Below, piece by piece: positions 35,474-43,746 of a stretch of 64,000 nucleotides of DNA. The position numbers were made by a program, and so were the translations under genes. Every line of letters starts with the position of its first letter. Position 1 is the stretch's first letter. This DNA is from Terriglobia bacterium (GTDB taxonomy: Bacteria > Acidobacteriota > Terriglobia > UBA7540): NCBI GenBank assembly GCA_030041095.1, contig JASHON010000136.1, forward strand, positions 1 through 64,000. The letters are read 5' to 3'. A model generated the notes under the pieces. That model made no database searches. It was not told the DNA's origin and worked only from the letters and a program-made list of their open reading frames with translations.

Positions 35474-36915
35474 TGCCTTCACATCGCCGCTTTAGACCCG
35501 GTAAGGAATATCGCAAACGCCCGGCGTTGCGACGCGCAACCAGCATTGGCCGTACACTGGGGGTGCTGCTTGCCCTGGCACTTGCTGTGTCCCCTGCCGT
35601 TGCCGCGCTCCATGCCACGCGTGAGCGTGTTCTTCATTGCCACGTGGTTGTTATCTCTGTCGATGGAATGAGGGCGAGCGAGTATCTCTCGCCACCCCCG
35701 GGAGCGCACATTCCCAATTTGCTGCGTCTCAAGGACGAAGGAAGCTATGCGGAGGGGATGCAGGTTGTCTATCCTTCCGTCACTTACCCGTCGCATACGA
35801 CCATTGTCACCGGATGCCTTCCAGCGCAACACGGGATTTATACCAATCGGTCATCGCGCGTGCCAGGTAAAAATCCAAACGAGTGGTTTTGGTTCGCAAA
35901 GGCAATCCGGCGCACGACCTTATGGGACGAAGCCAGCCGCCACGGCTTGACGACCGCGACGGTTGGCTGGCCAGTCACGGCTGGAGCGCAAGTCGACTGG
36001 GACGTGCCCGAGATTTGGAATCCGGTCCTGCCACCGGCGCCGGAGCCGCTTTACGTGGCAAGATTCATGAATCCGGCATTTGCCGTGGAGTTGTTTACGG
36101 CTCTAGGAACACCCAAGGCCGGCGAAGATGACGATCTCATCCGCACCCGGATCGCAGAGTACGTTATTACGAAACACAAACCCGATCTCATCCTCATTCA
36201 CCTGATTGATCTTGATCAGGTTCAACACGCCCACGGGCCGGATACTCCGCAGGCCATTGCCACGCTCAACCACCTGGATAGCCTCATCGGCGGCATTCTG
36301 CGCGCGGTGCAGCAGGCTGGGCTTGCCGGCGATACGGACGTGTTTATCGTTTCCGACCACGGTTTTCTGCCCGTTCACCGTGTCGTTCATCCAAACACTT
36401 TGTTCGTAAAGGCGGGTTTGCTGACGGCGGGCCCCGACGGAGCGGTAACCGGCGGCAAAATCGACACCGTTTCTAATGGTGGCTCGTTTTTCATTTACTG
36501 GCCGCGCGGATCGAAGCTCGGTCCTGTGGTCGACCGTGCCCTCCTGCCGCTGCTGAATGGACACTTGGTGTGGGCAGTGCTTGGTCCGGACGCTCTGAAA
36601 GATCTGGGCGCTGACCCCAATGCGCGCCTGGCTCTAGATGCGCCGGCCGGCTCCATGTTTGACAGCCGCGCCAGCGGTCCCCTGGTTACGCCGGGCGCGG
36701 GAGGCGACCACGGTTACTTGCCGTTTCGCCGCGGGCTTGCCGCGTCGTTCATAGCTTGCGGACCTGACATCAAATCAGGGGTAAACCTTCACATAATCCC
36801 CGAAGTAGCCGCCGGTCCCACCATTTTGAAAGCGATGGGCATCTCAGACCCACACTTCGGAGATCATCCGCCACTCGGCGGAATCTGGAGGACGCACGGG
36901 CGGCGCCCTCAATAG
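35467..36915 (+). CDS. Secreted/anchored alkaline phosphatase-family phosphodiesterase (nucleotide pyrophosphatase-like)
   Basis: A 482-residue protein with a basic N-terminus and a hydrophobic signal segment (about residues 28-48, TLGVLLALALAVSPAVAAL). The alkaline-phosphatase superfamily core is clear: VVVISVDGMRASEYL (metal Asp), YPSVTYPSHTTIVTGCLPAQHGIYTN with the nucleophile Thr, LIHLIDLDQVQHAHGPDT, IVSDHGF, and GAGGDHGYLP. This pattern fits ENPP-type phosphodiesterase/nucleotide pyrophosphatases. It probably acts in the periplasm. GGAG lies 9 nt before the ATG at 35467; an ATG two codons on is an alternative. Confidence 0.88.
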   Translation: MLMPSHRRFRPGKEYRKRPALRRATSIGRTLGVLLALALAVSPAVAALHATRERVLHCHVVVISVDGMRASEYLSPPPGAHIPNLLRLKDEGSYAEGMQVVYPSVTYPSHTTIVTGCLPAQHGIYTNRSSRVPGKNPNEWFWFAKAIRRTTLWDEASRHGLTTATVGWPVTAGAQVDWDVPEIWNPVLPPAPEPLYVARFMNPAFAVELFTALGTPKAGEDDDLIRTRIAEYVITKHKPDLILIHLIDLDQVQHAHGPDTPQAIATLNHLDSLIGGILRAVQQAGLAGDTDVFIVSDHGFLPVHRVVHPNTLFVKAGLLTAGPDGAVTGGKIDTVSNGGSFFIYWPRGSKLGPVVDRALLPLLNGHLVWAVLGPDALKDLGADPNARLALDAPAGSMFDSRASGPLVTPGAGGDHGYLPFRRGLAASFIACGPDIKSGVNLHIIPEVAAGPTILKAMGISDPHFGDHPPLGGIWRTHGRRPQ

Positions 36916-37071
36916 CGCGAAGCTGGCTCCTTCGAGGATCGTGCAGCTTGTCTTCGATGCTTTCAGGAAGCATCTCAGGGGCCCGGCGCCTCCGTCGGAC
37001 GAGGTCCCCGTGAGCTTTCGACATCGCCAGCGTGGTCAATTCTTTCGATTGCCGTAGCAGCAAGGCAGGTT

Positions 37072-37088
37072 AGGTTGTTAAGCAACCT
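37072..37088. terminator. Small hairpin between convergent genes
   Basis: AGGTTG-TTAAG-CAACCT forms a 6-bp stem with a 5-nt loop in the 174-bp gap between the phosphodiesterase gene and the convergent hypothetical gene. The flanks are not T-rich, so termination would be weak; I see nothing else in the gap. Confidence 0.3.
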
Positions 37089-37089
37089 G

Positions 37090-37428
37090 TTATGCGTTTC
37101 CCTGGCGCGATTTGGCTTGCGCGGGATGGGCGAGAAGTTGCCGCAAGCACTCATTAGCTTGAGCCACGGAAAGCGGATTCGAGGCGAACAGGCTTCCGCA
37201 CTCTGTGTCCGGAAATCCCATGCGGGTCAACTTCGATGCGAGCAAGGCTTGCAGATTCTCGGGGAGCGTGGAGGGAAGCGCCATCAGAGCTTCAAAGATA
37301 GCCTGATGCAAAGCCTCCGTCCAAGAATATTCTCTGAGCCCCAAGCTGGCGCTTTCCCGGAACTTGACGCCACCCGTTCCGTGGCAGAGCGCGCAAAGCA
37401 GATTCCGCTCGAGCGTCGGAACATTCAT
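37090..37428 (-). CDS. Hypothetical 112-residue protein with a CxxCH motif, downstream of cysH
   Basis: I do not recognise this protein. It begins MNVPTLERNLLCALCHGTGG, with a CALCH sequence that could be a haem c attachment motif or a zinc/iron ligand pair. No signal peptide is seen, which argues against a cytochrome c. The rest is Ala/Leu rich and probably helical (ALHQAIFEALMALPSTLPENL), with one more Cys (TECGSLF). It starts 8 nt after the cysH stop on the same strand, so it is probably in the same transcript and may assist APS reduction. Confidence 0.5.
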   Translation of the reverse strand: MNVPTLERNLLCALCHGTGGVKFRESASLGLREYSWTEALHQAIFEALMALPSTLPENLQALLASKLTRMGFPDTECGSLFASNPLSVAQANECLRQLLAHPAQAKSRQGNA

Positions 37429-37436
37429 CCCGGGAT

Positions 37437-38186
37437 TTACCGCGCCGCCGCCAGCTCAGCCACATTTCCGGCGTGAAGTCCGCATTCCTTTTTGGTTGAA
37501 TCTTCCCACCACCAACGCCCCTCCCTTTCGTGCTGGCCCGGAAGGACGGGGCGGGTGCACGGCTCGCATCCGATCGAAACAAAGCCACGCTCGTGGAGAG
37601 GATTATAGGGCACGTCATTTTCTCGCATGTAGAACCAAAGCTGGGCGGAGCTCCAGTTGGCCAGGGGATTGAATTTTATCAACGGCCGATCCTCTGAGCC
37701 AAAAACGCTGTCGGCCTCTACGACAGGAACTCGGGCGCGGGTCTGAGGGCTCTGATCGCGCCGCTGGCCAGTAACCCAGGCATCGAGGCCGTCGAGGGCC
37801 CTCCGGAGTGGTTCCACTTTACGCACGCCGCAGCATTCCTTATGCCCGTCGCGGTAGAATGAGAACAGGCCCTTTTCCCGCACCAATGCCGCCACATCTT
37901 CGGCACGAGGAAAGAACAGTTCAATCGGGATGGAATAACGGTCGCGGACCGTTTCAATGAACTGGTAGGTTTCAGGATGTAACCGGCCCGTATCCAGCGA
38001 AAATACCCGAAAATCCGCACCCAACTTTGCCGCCATATCAATCAGAACCACGTCTTCCGCTCCGCTGAAGCTGATGCCGATCTTCGGAGAGAACTCGCGG
38101 AACGCGGCAGCTAGAATTTCACTTGGGTGAAGCTGTGCGTATTCGTGTGCCTGTAACTCGACAGTCGAAACCGTGAATTGGTTCAT
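37437..38186 (-). CDS. cysH: Adenylyl-sulfate reductase, 4Fe-4S type (CysH family)
   Basis: A 249-residue enzyme reducing activated sulfate to sulfite with thioredoxin-type donors. The PP-loop region reads ISFSGAEDVVLIDMAAKL. The cluster ligands appear as ECCGVRKVEPL and CEPCTRPVLPGQHERE; this CC...CxxC pattern marks the APS-specific class rather than E. coli-type PAPS reductase. The catalytic Cys is in KKECGLHAG. The ATG at 38186 matches the usual N-terminus; an upstream in-frame start at 38240 adds unrelated residues. Its leader contains a polycysteine ORF and a terminator (38263-38449), suggesting control by attenuation. Confidence 0.93.
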   Translation of the reverse strand: MNQFTVSTVELQAHEYAQLHPSEILAAAFREFSPKIGISFSGAEDVVLIDMAAKLGADFRVFSLDTGRLHPETYQFIETVRDRYSIPIELFFPRAEDVAALVREKGLFSFYRDGHKECCGVRKVEPLRRALDGLDAWVTGQRRDQSPQTRARVPVVEADSVFGSEDRPLIKFNPLANWSSAQLWFYMRENDVPYNPLHERGFVSIGCEPCTRPVLPGQHEREGRWWWEDSTKKECGLHAGNVAELAAAR

Positions 38187-38262
38187 GAGCCTAAGGTCGC
38201 CTCTCGTATAGAGTGTGGTGTTGCGGCTGGCGGCTTGCACTTTCCGCGGCCCAGCCTGAAAC

Positions 38263-38307
38263 GGCCAAAAACAAAAACGCCCGCTGCCGGTTTTCCGTCA
38301 GCGGGCG
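38263..38307 (-). terminator. Intrinsic terminator / attenuator hairpin upstream of cysH
   Basis: On the minus strand CGCCCGCTG (38307-38299) pairs with CAGCGGGCG (38286-38278) over 9 bp. An A-G mismatch and an inner CGG/CCG stem with an AAAA loop extend it. TTTTTGTTTTT follows (38277-38267). It lies 28 nt after the stop of the polycysteine leader ORF and 92 nt before the cysH start. The 5' arm can alternatively pair with the leader (38377-38367). It could also simply end the HMG-CoA lyase transcript. Confidence 0.85.
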
Positions 38308-38335
38308 CTTCGTCGAATCCGTTCAAAAACGAGGT

Positions 38336-38449
38336 CTAAAACCTGGTTACCGACGTCGAAGGGCAGCCGCTCACGGACGGGCGACAACAACAACACTGCC
38401 CCGAAAGCAACTGCAGACCACGGTCCAGATTGGAACCTCGCTTCCTCAT
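38336..38449 (-). CDS. Polycysteine leader peptide for cysH (37 residues)
   Basis: ATG 38449-38447 to TAG 38338-38336. AGGA (38460-38457) is 7 nt upstream, a good ribosome binding site. The peptide starts MRKRGSNLDRG and contains QCCCCRPSVSGCP: four consecutive Cys codons, all TGT (38395-38384), and a fifth Cys (TGC) downstream. The sequence just before the Cys codons (GGGCAG, 38401-38396) can pair with CTGCCC just after (38366-38361). Between them, TCCGTGAGCGG (38377-38367) is complementary to the terminator's 5' arm (38304-38294) with one mismatch. These are the elements of a ribosome-mediated attenuator sensing Cys-tRNA. The peptide itself probably has no other role. Mycobacterial polycysteine short ORFs are a functional precedent. 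Confidence 0.7.
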   Translation of the reverse strand: MRKRGSNLDRGLQLLSGQCCCCRPSVSGCPSTSVTRF

Positions 38450-38528
38450 TTTCAAATCCTGAGTTTAACGGATAACAGAGGTGGGGATCAAGACTTTTTT
38501 TTGGTTTTGTCTTTGGTCTGCTTCTCTG

Positions 38529-39428
38529 TCAGTTTTCCGTGTACTCCCGGCGCATTTCCTGCGTGGCTTCAACGGCGGCAAGCATCGCCCACGGCTCGAT
38601 CCCGGCGGATACGCCGCGGGCTGCGAGGGCGGAGGTGGCAACCTCCGTCGGAATGTTTCCCACCAGCTCATCTCCGGCAAAGGGACAACCGCCCATACCG
38701 GTGAGAGCACAGTCAAAACGCCGGCATCCTGCTTCGTACGCTGCGATCACTTTTTCCGCCGCCGCGTCCGGGCGGCTGTGTAAATGCACGCCAAGCTCGA
38801 CGCCTTCCGCGTTCCGCCGAACTTCACGATACAAATCCCCAATCTGCTGCGCCGTGGCCACTCCCACCGTATCAGCCAGCGACACGGTCTTAACTCCCAG
38901 GCCTTCCAGCCACGATAGCGCTTCCGCCGTCACGGCAGGGCCCCACGGCTCTCCAAATGGGTTTCCAAACGCCATGGAGATATAAACAACCACCTTCACG
39001 CCCGCGGCGCGCGTTGCCCTCAGAATTCTCTCGACCAAAGTACGGGATTCGGATTGGGACATATTGGCATTTTGGCGTCTGAAATTTGCAGAAACCGAAT
39101 AGGGGTAGCCCAGTGTCGTGACGCCGGGTGTGGACAAGGCGCGCTCCAACCCCTTCTCATTGAGAACGAGCCCGATCATCTCCACATTCTGCTGCCGGGC
39201 TGGGTGCTGCGCAGCCAAGACGCTCGTGGCGGAGAGAGATTCCATTACATGCTCGCTGTCCGCCATTTGCGCGACATGTTGAGGAGAAACAAAACTGACG
39301 GCGTCCAGATGCGTAAATCCCAACTCGATCAGCTTGTGAAGATAGCCGACCTTGGCGTTGGTTGGGATCAATTTCCGCAAGCCTTGCCACGCATCGCGTG
39401 GGCACTCGATCAGTTTGATGGTCTCCAT
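38529..39428 (-). CDS. Hydroxymethylglutaryl-CoA lyase
   Basis: A 299-residue HMGL-like TIM barrel. The N-terminus reads IKLIECPRDAWQGLRKLIPT (catalytic Arg-Asp in PRDAWQG), with a metal-site HLHSRPDAA and the signature GMGGCPFAGDELVGNIPTE bearing the catalytic Cys. It cleaves HMG-CoA to acetyl-CoA and acetoacetate, the last step of leucine breakdown. It lies 34 nt downstream of the acyl-CoA carboxylase gene on the same strand, fitting a leucine-degradation operon. The CPRDAWQ sequence differs from the usual GPRDGLQ of classical MvaB, so a related pyruvate-carboxylase-like lyase is a lesser possibility. Confidence 0.87.
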   Translation of the reverse strand: METIKLIECPRDAWQGLRKLIPTNAKVGYLHKLIELGFTHLDAVSFVSPQHVAQMADSEHVMESLSATSVLAAQHPARQQNVEMIGLVLNEKGLERALSTPGVTTLGYPYSVSANFRRQNANMSQSESRTLVERILRATRAAGVKVVVYISMAFGNPFGEPWGPAVTAEALSWLEGLGVKTVSLADTVGVATAQQIGDLYREVRRNAEGVELGVHLHSRPDAAAEKVIAAYEAGCRRFDCALTGMGGCPFAGDELVGNIPTEVATSALAARGVSAGIEPWAMLAAVEATQEMRREYTEN

Positions 39429-39462
39429 CTTGAGTCCGGAATCTGGAATTCGAAATCAGTCC

Positions 39463-41139
39463 TCACGTCTGCAGAACCCCCGTCTTGAACTCTGGAATTT
39501 CTGGATTCAGGGCCGCGGCGTCAAGCGCCCAGATCAGCGCTTCGCGCGTCTCCGCCGGATCGATGATGGCGTCCACCCATAAACGGGCCGCGGCGTAACG
39601 CGGATCTGCCTGGCGGTCGTAAGTATTGCGGACGGACTCATAAAGGTCCTTCCTCTCTTCTTCGGTGAGCTTACGCCCCTGCCGCTCGAGCTGCCGCAGG
39701 CGAATTTCCACCAGGGTTCCGGCAGCAGATTCGCCGCTCATGACGGCGTAACGGGCCGTGGGCCAGGCAAAAATGAATCGCGGGTCGTAAGCCTTGCCGC
39801 ACATGGCATAATGCCCGGCTCCAAAGCTGCCACCACAAATCACGACAACCTTCGGAACCACGCTGTTAGAAACCGCGTTGACCATCTTAGCCCCGGCTCT
39901 GATGATTCCGCTCCATTCCGCTTCCTTGCCGACCATAAAGCCATTGACGTCGTGCAGGAAGAGGAGCGGCACCCGGTTCTGATTGCAGTCCATGATGAAC
40001 CGAGCGGCCTTCTCTGCCGCTGCCGTATAAATGACGCCGCCGAATTCTATCCGCTTCTGCCCCGTTCCCGGAACCACGGTTCGAGCGTGCTTCTTTTGAT
40101 TCGCTACCACACCGACGGCCCATCCGCCGATTCGCGCGTAGCCGCAGAGCACCGTCTGCCCATATTCGGCGCGATATTCTTCAAACTCGGAAGCATCAAC
40201 GATGCGTGCGATGATTTCCCGCATGTCGTACTGACCCGTCGGGCCACCCTTGAAAATGCCATAAATCTCATCGCTCGGATAAGCAGGCGGCTGCGGCTCC
40301 CGAAAGTCGAAGACGGCTGCGGGCGCAGACCCCATCTTATCCACTAATGCGCGGATCCTTTGCAGACACGCTGCATCGTCGGGCTCGCGAAAGTCGACCG
40401 TGCCGCTGACTTGCGAGTGCATGCGCGCGCCACCGAGCTCCTCGGCGGAAGCTTGCTGGCCGATGGCCGCTTGCACCAGGGCTGGTCCGGCAAGAAAGAG
40501 ACCGCTCCCTTCCGTCATGAGAATATGGTCGCACATCACCGGCAGATACGCGCCGCCGGCCACGCACGTTCCCATGATGGCAGTGATTTGCGGGATTCCG
40601 CGAGCGCTCATCACGGCGTTATTACGGAAGACGCGTCCAAAATCGTCCGTATCCGGAAACACGTCTTCTTGTAGCGGAAGGAAAACCCCGGCGGAATCGA
40701 CCAGATAAAGTGTAGGCGCGCGGTTTTCGAGGGCAATATTCTGTGCCCGGATCACCTTCTTTGCGGTCATCGGGAAAAATGCGCCGGCCTTGACCGTAGC
40801 ATCGTTCGCAACAATCATCGTCAACCGGCCACAAACGCGAGCGAGTCCTGTGATGACACCTGCGGCCGGCGCTCCTCCCCACTCTTCGTACATGCCGTGC
40901 GCTGCAAAGAGGCTGAGCTCGAAGAAGGTCGAATCCCGGTCGATCACCCGCCCAATGCGCTCGCGCGCGGTCATGCGCCCTTTCTTGTGCTGAGCGTCTG
41001 CGGCGTTCTTCCCTCCGCCCTCGCGCAGCACTTCCTCCTCCGTCTTGATTCGGTGCATCAGATCCGCCATTTCGCGCGCATTCTTTTGAAAAATCTCCGA
41101 GCGTGGATCCACGTGCGTCTTGATCAAAGCGCGAGACAA
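39463..41139 (-). CDS. Acyl-CoA carboxylase carboxyltransferase subunit (methylcrotonyl-CoA type)
   Basis: A 558-residue crotonase-fold carboxyltransferase. Key blocks are KGRMTARERIGRVIDRDSTFFEL, YLVDSAGVFLPLQEDVFPD, GTCVAGGAYLPVMCD, FLHDVNGFMVGKEAEWSGIIRAGAKM, and GSFGAGHYAMCGKAYDPRF. The SAGV and VNGFMVG sequences resemble methylcrotonyl-CoA carboxylase MccB. The TTG at 41139 is preceded by GGAGG at 7 nt; longer upstream frames have no ribosome binding site and diverge from the family. The biotin carboxylase subunit is not in the window and must be elsewhere. The HMG-CoA lyase gene follows, supporting a role in leucine catabolism. Confidence 0.92.
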   Translation of the reverse strand: MSRALIKTHVDPRSEIFQKNAREMADLMHRIKTEEEVLREGGGKNAADAQHKKGRMTARERIGRVIDRDSTFFELSLFAAHGMYEEWGGAPAAGVITGLARVCGRLTMIVANDATVKAGAFFPMTAKKVIRAQNIALENRAPTLYLVDSAGVFLPLQEDVFPDTDDFGRVFRNNAVMSARGIPQITAIMGTCVAGGAYLPVMCDHILMTEGSGLFLAGPALVQAAIGQQASAEELGGARMHSQVSGTVDFREPDDAACLQRIRALVDKMGSAPAAVFDFREPQPPAYPSDEIYGIFKGGPTGQYDMREIIARIVDASEFEEYRAEYGQTVLCGYARIGGWAVGVVANQKKHARTVVPGTGQKRIEFGGVIYTAAAEKAARFIMDCNQNRVPLLFLHDVNGFMVGKEAEWSGIIRAGAKMVNAVSNSVVPKVVVICGGSFGAGHYAMCGKAYDPRFIFAWPTARYAVMSGESAAGTLVEIRLRQLERQGRKLTEEERKDLYESVRNTYDRQADPRYAAARLWVDAIIDPAETREALIWALDAAALNPEIPEFKTGVLQT

Positions 41140-41369
41140 AGCCGAACCTCCGGATGAGCCTTGATTTATTGATGGGCCATCAGCGCACGATGAGGCCAAC
41201 ATACCCCAGCAACCCCGGTGGGGGCGGATCGGCGTGCCTGAAACCGTCTGGTGTTGCCCTTCTGCAATCTGAAAGAATAGGTGATTGGCGCACTGCATTC
41301 AACGGATATTCGATAGGAGCCGTCGGCTGCCTGGCCGCGTTATACTTAATAACTGAATTGTGACTGGTG

Positions 41370-42959
41370 ATGCGCGCGAAAAACCCAGCGATATTCCTTC
41401 CGATTGTTGCTGCTCTCTTGCTTGTCCCGATCTCCCCGCTGTTCTCGCAAAGCAATGTCCCGACGGATCCGTTGACGCAGAATAGCCTGAAGTTTGCCCG
41501 CGTGCTTCAAGACGTTGAAGCAAACTATATGACTGCGGTCAAACCGAGCTCAGCCATTCTCGAAGGCGCCATCCGGGGAATGCTGGCTACGCTCGACCCC
41601 TTTTCCTCCTTTTTCGACCAGGATCAGTTCAAAATGCTTCAGGAGGAAACGCGAGGGAAAGCGCTTGGCTTTGGTTCGATTGTATATGTTGAGCCGGGTC
41701 GCGTGACCATCATCCAAACTGAGCAGGGAACGCCCTCGTGGCGCGCGGGTCTGGGTCCCGGCGATGAGATTCTGGCGGTGAATGGTACTGCGATCTCAGG
41801 CTTGGGAGTGAGGGAACTGGTGGAGTTGCTGCAAAGGTCCAAGTCGCATCCGGTCGAACTGCGCGTGATGCGGCCCGGCCAGCCGGCCCCGGAGAATATT
41901 TCCATGAATCCGGCTGAAGTGAATCTGCCCACGGTGGAGAGCTCTTTTCTTTTTCCCAATGGCGTTGGCTATGTCCGCATTGATTCCTTTGAATCGCAAA
42001 CTCCGGCCGAATTAGCGAAGGCGATTGAGAAGCTGGGGCCGGCCCGCCTAAGAGGGCTGATTCTCGATTTACGCAACAATCCCGGCGGTTTGTTAGCCGC
42101 GGCCGTAGGAGTAACCAGCGTCTTTTTGAAGCCCGATTCGGTCGTGCTCACCCTGCAAGGGCGGACCGTGGCGCGCAAGACGTACCAAACAATTCCTGTT
42201 CCGCTCCGCCTGACGGTTCCTATGATTGTGCTGGTGGGCCGGTCTACAGCCAGCGCAGCGGAGGTGGTGACGGCTGCGCTGCAGGACCACGATCGCGCCC
42301 TGATTGTGGGAGAGCCTACTTTCGGCAAGGGTGTTGTCGAAAGCATCATGCCGCTTCCGGATCAGATGGGCCTGGCGCTGCTGACCGCCGAATACTTCAC
42401 TCCAAGCGGTCGCTGCATTCAAAAACCTCTCCCAGGGACGGCTCTGCAAGATCCAGTCCGCGGTATTCCCCGGCCCGGCTCGAGCTCACATGCGGAGCGT
42501 GACCCGTTGTTCCGAACGGATGATGGCCGGCCGGTGCAGGCGAGCGGCGGCGTCACGCCCGACGTGCGCGTGCCCGGATGGCAACTTGATCCGTGGCTGG
42601 TTTTCCTGAACCAAACCGGTGAGTTTGCGACTTTCGCCACGCAATACGTGAACCTTCACAAGCCTGTGAGCAGATCTTTCGAGCCGAACTCGACGACGCT
42701 CGACTCGTTTCAGGACTTCCTCGCCGGACAAGAGGTACGCACGCCATCCCGGTACTGGTCACGGGATCAGGACTACTTGAAGGCGCGGCTTCGCTCGGAA
42801 GTGCTTACCATGGCTTTCGGTCTCAACTATGGAAATCGGGCAACTGCGCAAAGCGATCCGCAGGTTCAAAAAGCGATTTCCCTTTTCCCTGAGATTGCGA
42901 AGCTTTTGAGGGGACCGTCCGGGAGTGCGGGCGCTGTGGCGGCCGTGTCTTCACGTTGA
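41370..42959 (+). CDS. S41-family C-terminal processing peptidase (Ctp-like)
   Basis: A 529-residue periplasmic protease with a signal peptide (MRAKNPAIFLPIVAALLLVPI). A PDZ domain (about residues 90-175) reads GTPSWRAGLGPGDEILAVNGT. The S41 core follows: LRGLILDLRNNPGG, VLVGRSTASAAEVVTAAL with the nucleophile Ser, and IVGEPTFGKGVVES with the general-base Lys. The C-terminal 130 residues are an extension. A TATACT element at 41341-41346 could be the -10 box, giving a short leader. ATG 41370 (or GTG 41367) lacks a strong ribosome binding site. Confidence 0.92.
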   Translation: MRAKNPAIFLPIVAALLLVPISPLFSQSNVPTDPLTQNSLKFARVLQDVEANYMTAVKPSSAILEGAIRGMLATLDPFSSFFDQDQFKMLQEETRGKALGFGSIVYVEPGRVTIIQTEQGTPSWRAGLGPGDEILAVNGTAISGLGVRELVELLQRSKSHPVELRVMRPGQPAPENISMNPAEVNLPTVESSFLFPNGVGYVRIDSFESQTPAELAKAIEKLGPARLRGLILDLRNNPGGLLAAAVGVTSVFLKPDSVVLTLQGRTVARKTYQTIPVPLRLTVPMIVLVGRSTASAAEVVTAALQDHDRALIVGEPTFGKGVVESIMPLPDQMGLALLTAEYFTPSGRCIQKPLPGTALQDPVRGIPRPGSSSHAERDPLFRTDDGRPVQASGGVTPDVRVPGWQLDPWLVFLNQTGEFATFATQYVNLHKPVSRSFEPNSTTLDSFQDFLAGQEVRTPSRYWSRDQDYLKARLRSEVLTMAFGLNYGNRATAQSDPQVQKAISLFPEIAKLLRGPSGSAGAVAAVSSR

Positions 42960-43148
42960 GTTGCTCTAATCTGCTACACAACACCCCTGGCGGCCGATGT
43001 TGGGCCTATGAACAGAACCTAAAGCTGGGATGGGTGCTCTATTGCTTCCGGGGCATGGCCTTCAGTAGTCGAAGGGTGATCTATTTTGACCGATCATTCG
43101 GCGAGGGAGGGGAGAGCCCCCTCCCCCTGCCAAGGCGTATTGGCGCCA

Positions 43149-43218
43149 AGGTCATCGCCGGCCCTTACTAGGCTCTACCTCCACGTAAAGTTCTTAATAA
43201 GGGTGCTTGGCTCTCTTG
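43149..43218. repeat. 70-bp direct repeat, copy 1
   Basis: This copy matches 43250-43319 at 67 of 70 positions at an offset of exactly 101 bp. It starts AGGTCATCGCCGGCCCTTAC and includes CTCCACGTAAAGTT. Differences are C/G after the AAAGTT stretch and two changes near the right end. The 31 bp between the copies is unrelated. It could be a duplicated regulatory or mobile remnant. Confidence 0.85.
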
Positions 43219-43249
43219 GTCCAATACATCATTGCACACCATTACTGCG

Positions 43250-43319
43250 AGGTCATCGCCGGCCCTTACTAGGCTCTACCTCCACGTAAAGTTGTTAATA
43301 AGGGTACTCGGCTCTCTTG
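43250..43319. repeat. 70-bp direct repeat, copy 2
   Basis: The second copy of the 70-bp repeat, with three substitutions relative to 43149-43218. Only two copies were found here, and the spacing does not suit a CRISPR array. Confidence 0.85.
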
Positions 43320-43746
43320 CTGTAATGCCGTGCAAAAACCGTTCTGTGTCAACCTGCGAGCTACGTGGCGATCTCGTGTTCCCGCCGAACCAACCAGCTC
43401 ACGGGTTAACAAATGCGTTCCCAGTCAGCGGGTTTGTTGATCCTGCCCCTGTGGCCGCGCAGTAATACATCACAGCGAGCAAGCAGAATTCCAAATCCGC
43501 ACTGCAAAGGAATGTGGGGGTTTCGTTTAAGCCTGAGACCTTCGGGAGCGAAAATCGGGCGACAAAAAGGGAACGAGGTGTATAAACTTGAGAGTGTTCG
43601 TGCTAAGTCCCCTCGCATGCGATCCCCCACCCCCAGGGCGTAGTATACTACAAGTTAATAGCAAATCAAATAAACAACTGGCACGTTAACGAGTATATCA
43701 CCCAAATTAGCCCGCAGTGAATCGCAAATTCTAATTCTGGCGCTCT

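Larger units (their letters stand above)
42960..43746. other. 787-bp intergenic region without a convincing gene
   Basis: The region holds a GC-rich hairpin (GGGAGGGG 43105-43112 with CCCCTCCC 43118-43125), a 70-bp direct repeat pair (43149-43218 and 43250-43319), and an A+T-richer right end. The short open frames lack ribosome binding sites, recognisable products and codon bias. No tRNA or riboswitch was recognised. Confidence 0.6.

Noticed and set aside
36770-37063. Minus-strand open frame of 97 codons near the end of the phosphodiesterase gene
   Set aside because: Overlaps the conserved C-terminus of the phosphodiesterase and has no ribosome binding site or family features.
38461-38491. 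Sigma70 promoter TTGATC-N17-TTAAAC for the cysH leader
   Set aside because: The -10 box matches only 3 of 6 positions and would start the RNA inside the leader ORF's ribosome binding site; the leader may instead be read from an upstream promoter.
43105-43125. GC-rich hairpin as intrinsic terminator of the S41 protease gene
   Set aside because: The stem is good but there is no T-tract on either strand, and it lies about 150 bp after the stop codon.
43149-43319. CRISPR array
   Set aside because: Only two copies, with 70-bp repeats and a 31-bp spacer; no cas genes in the window.
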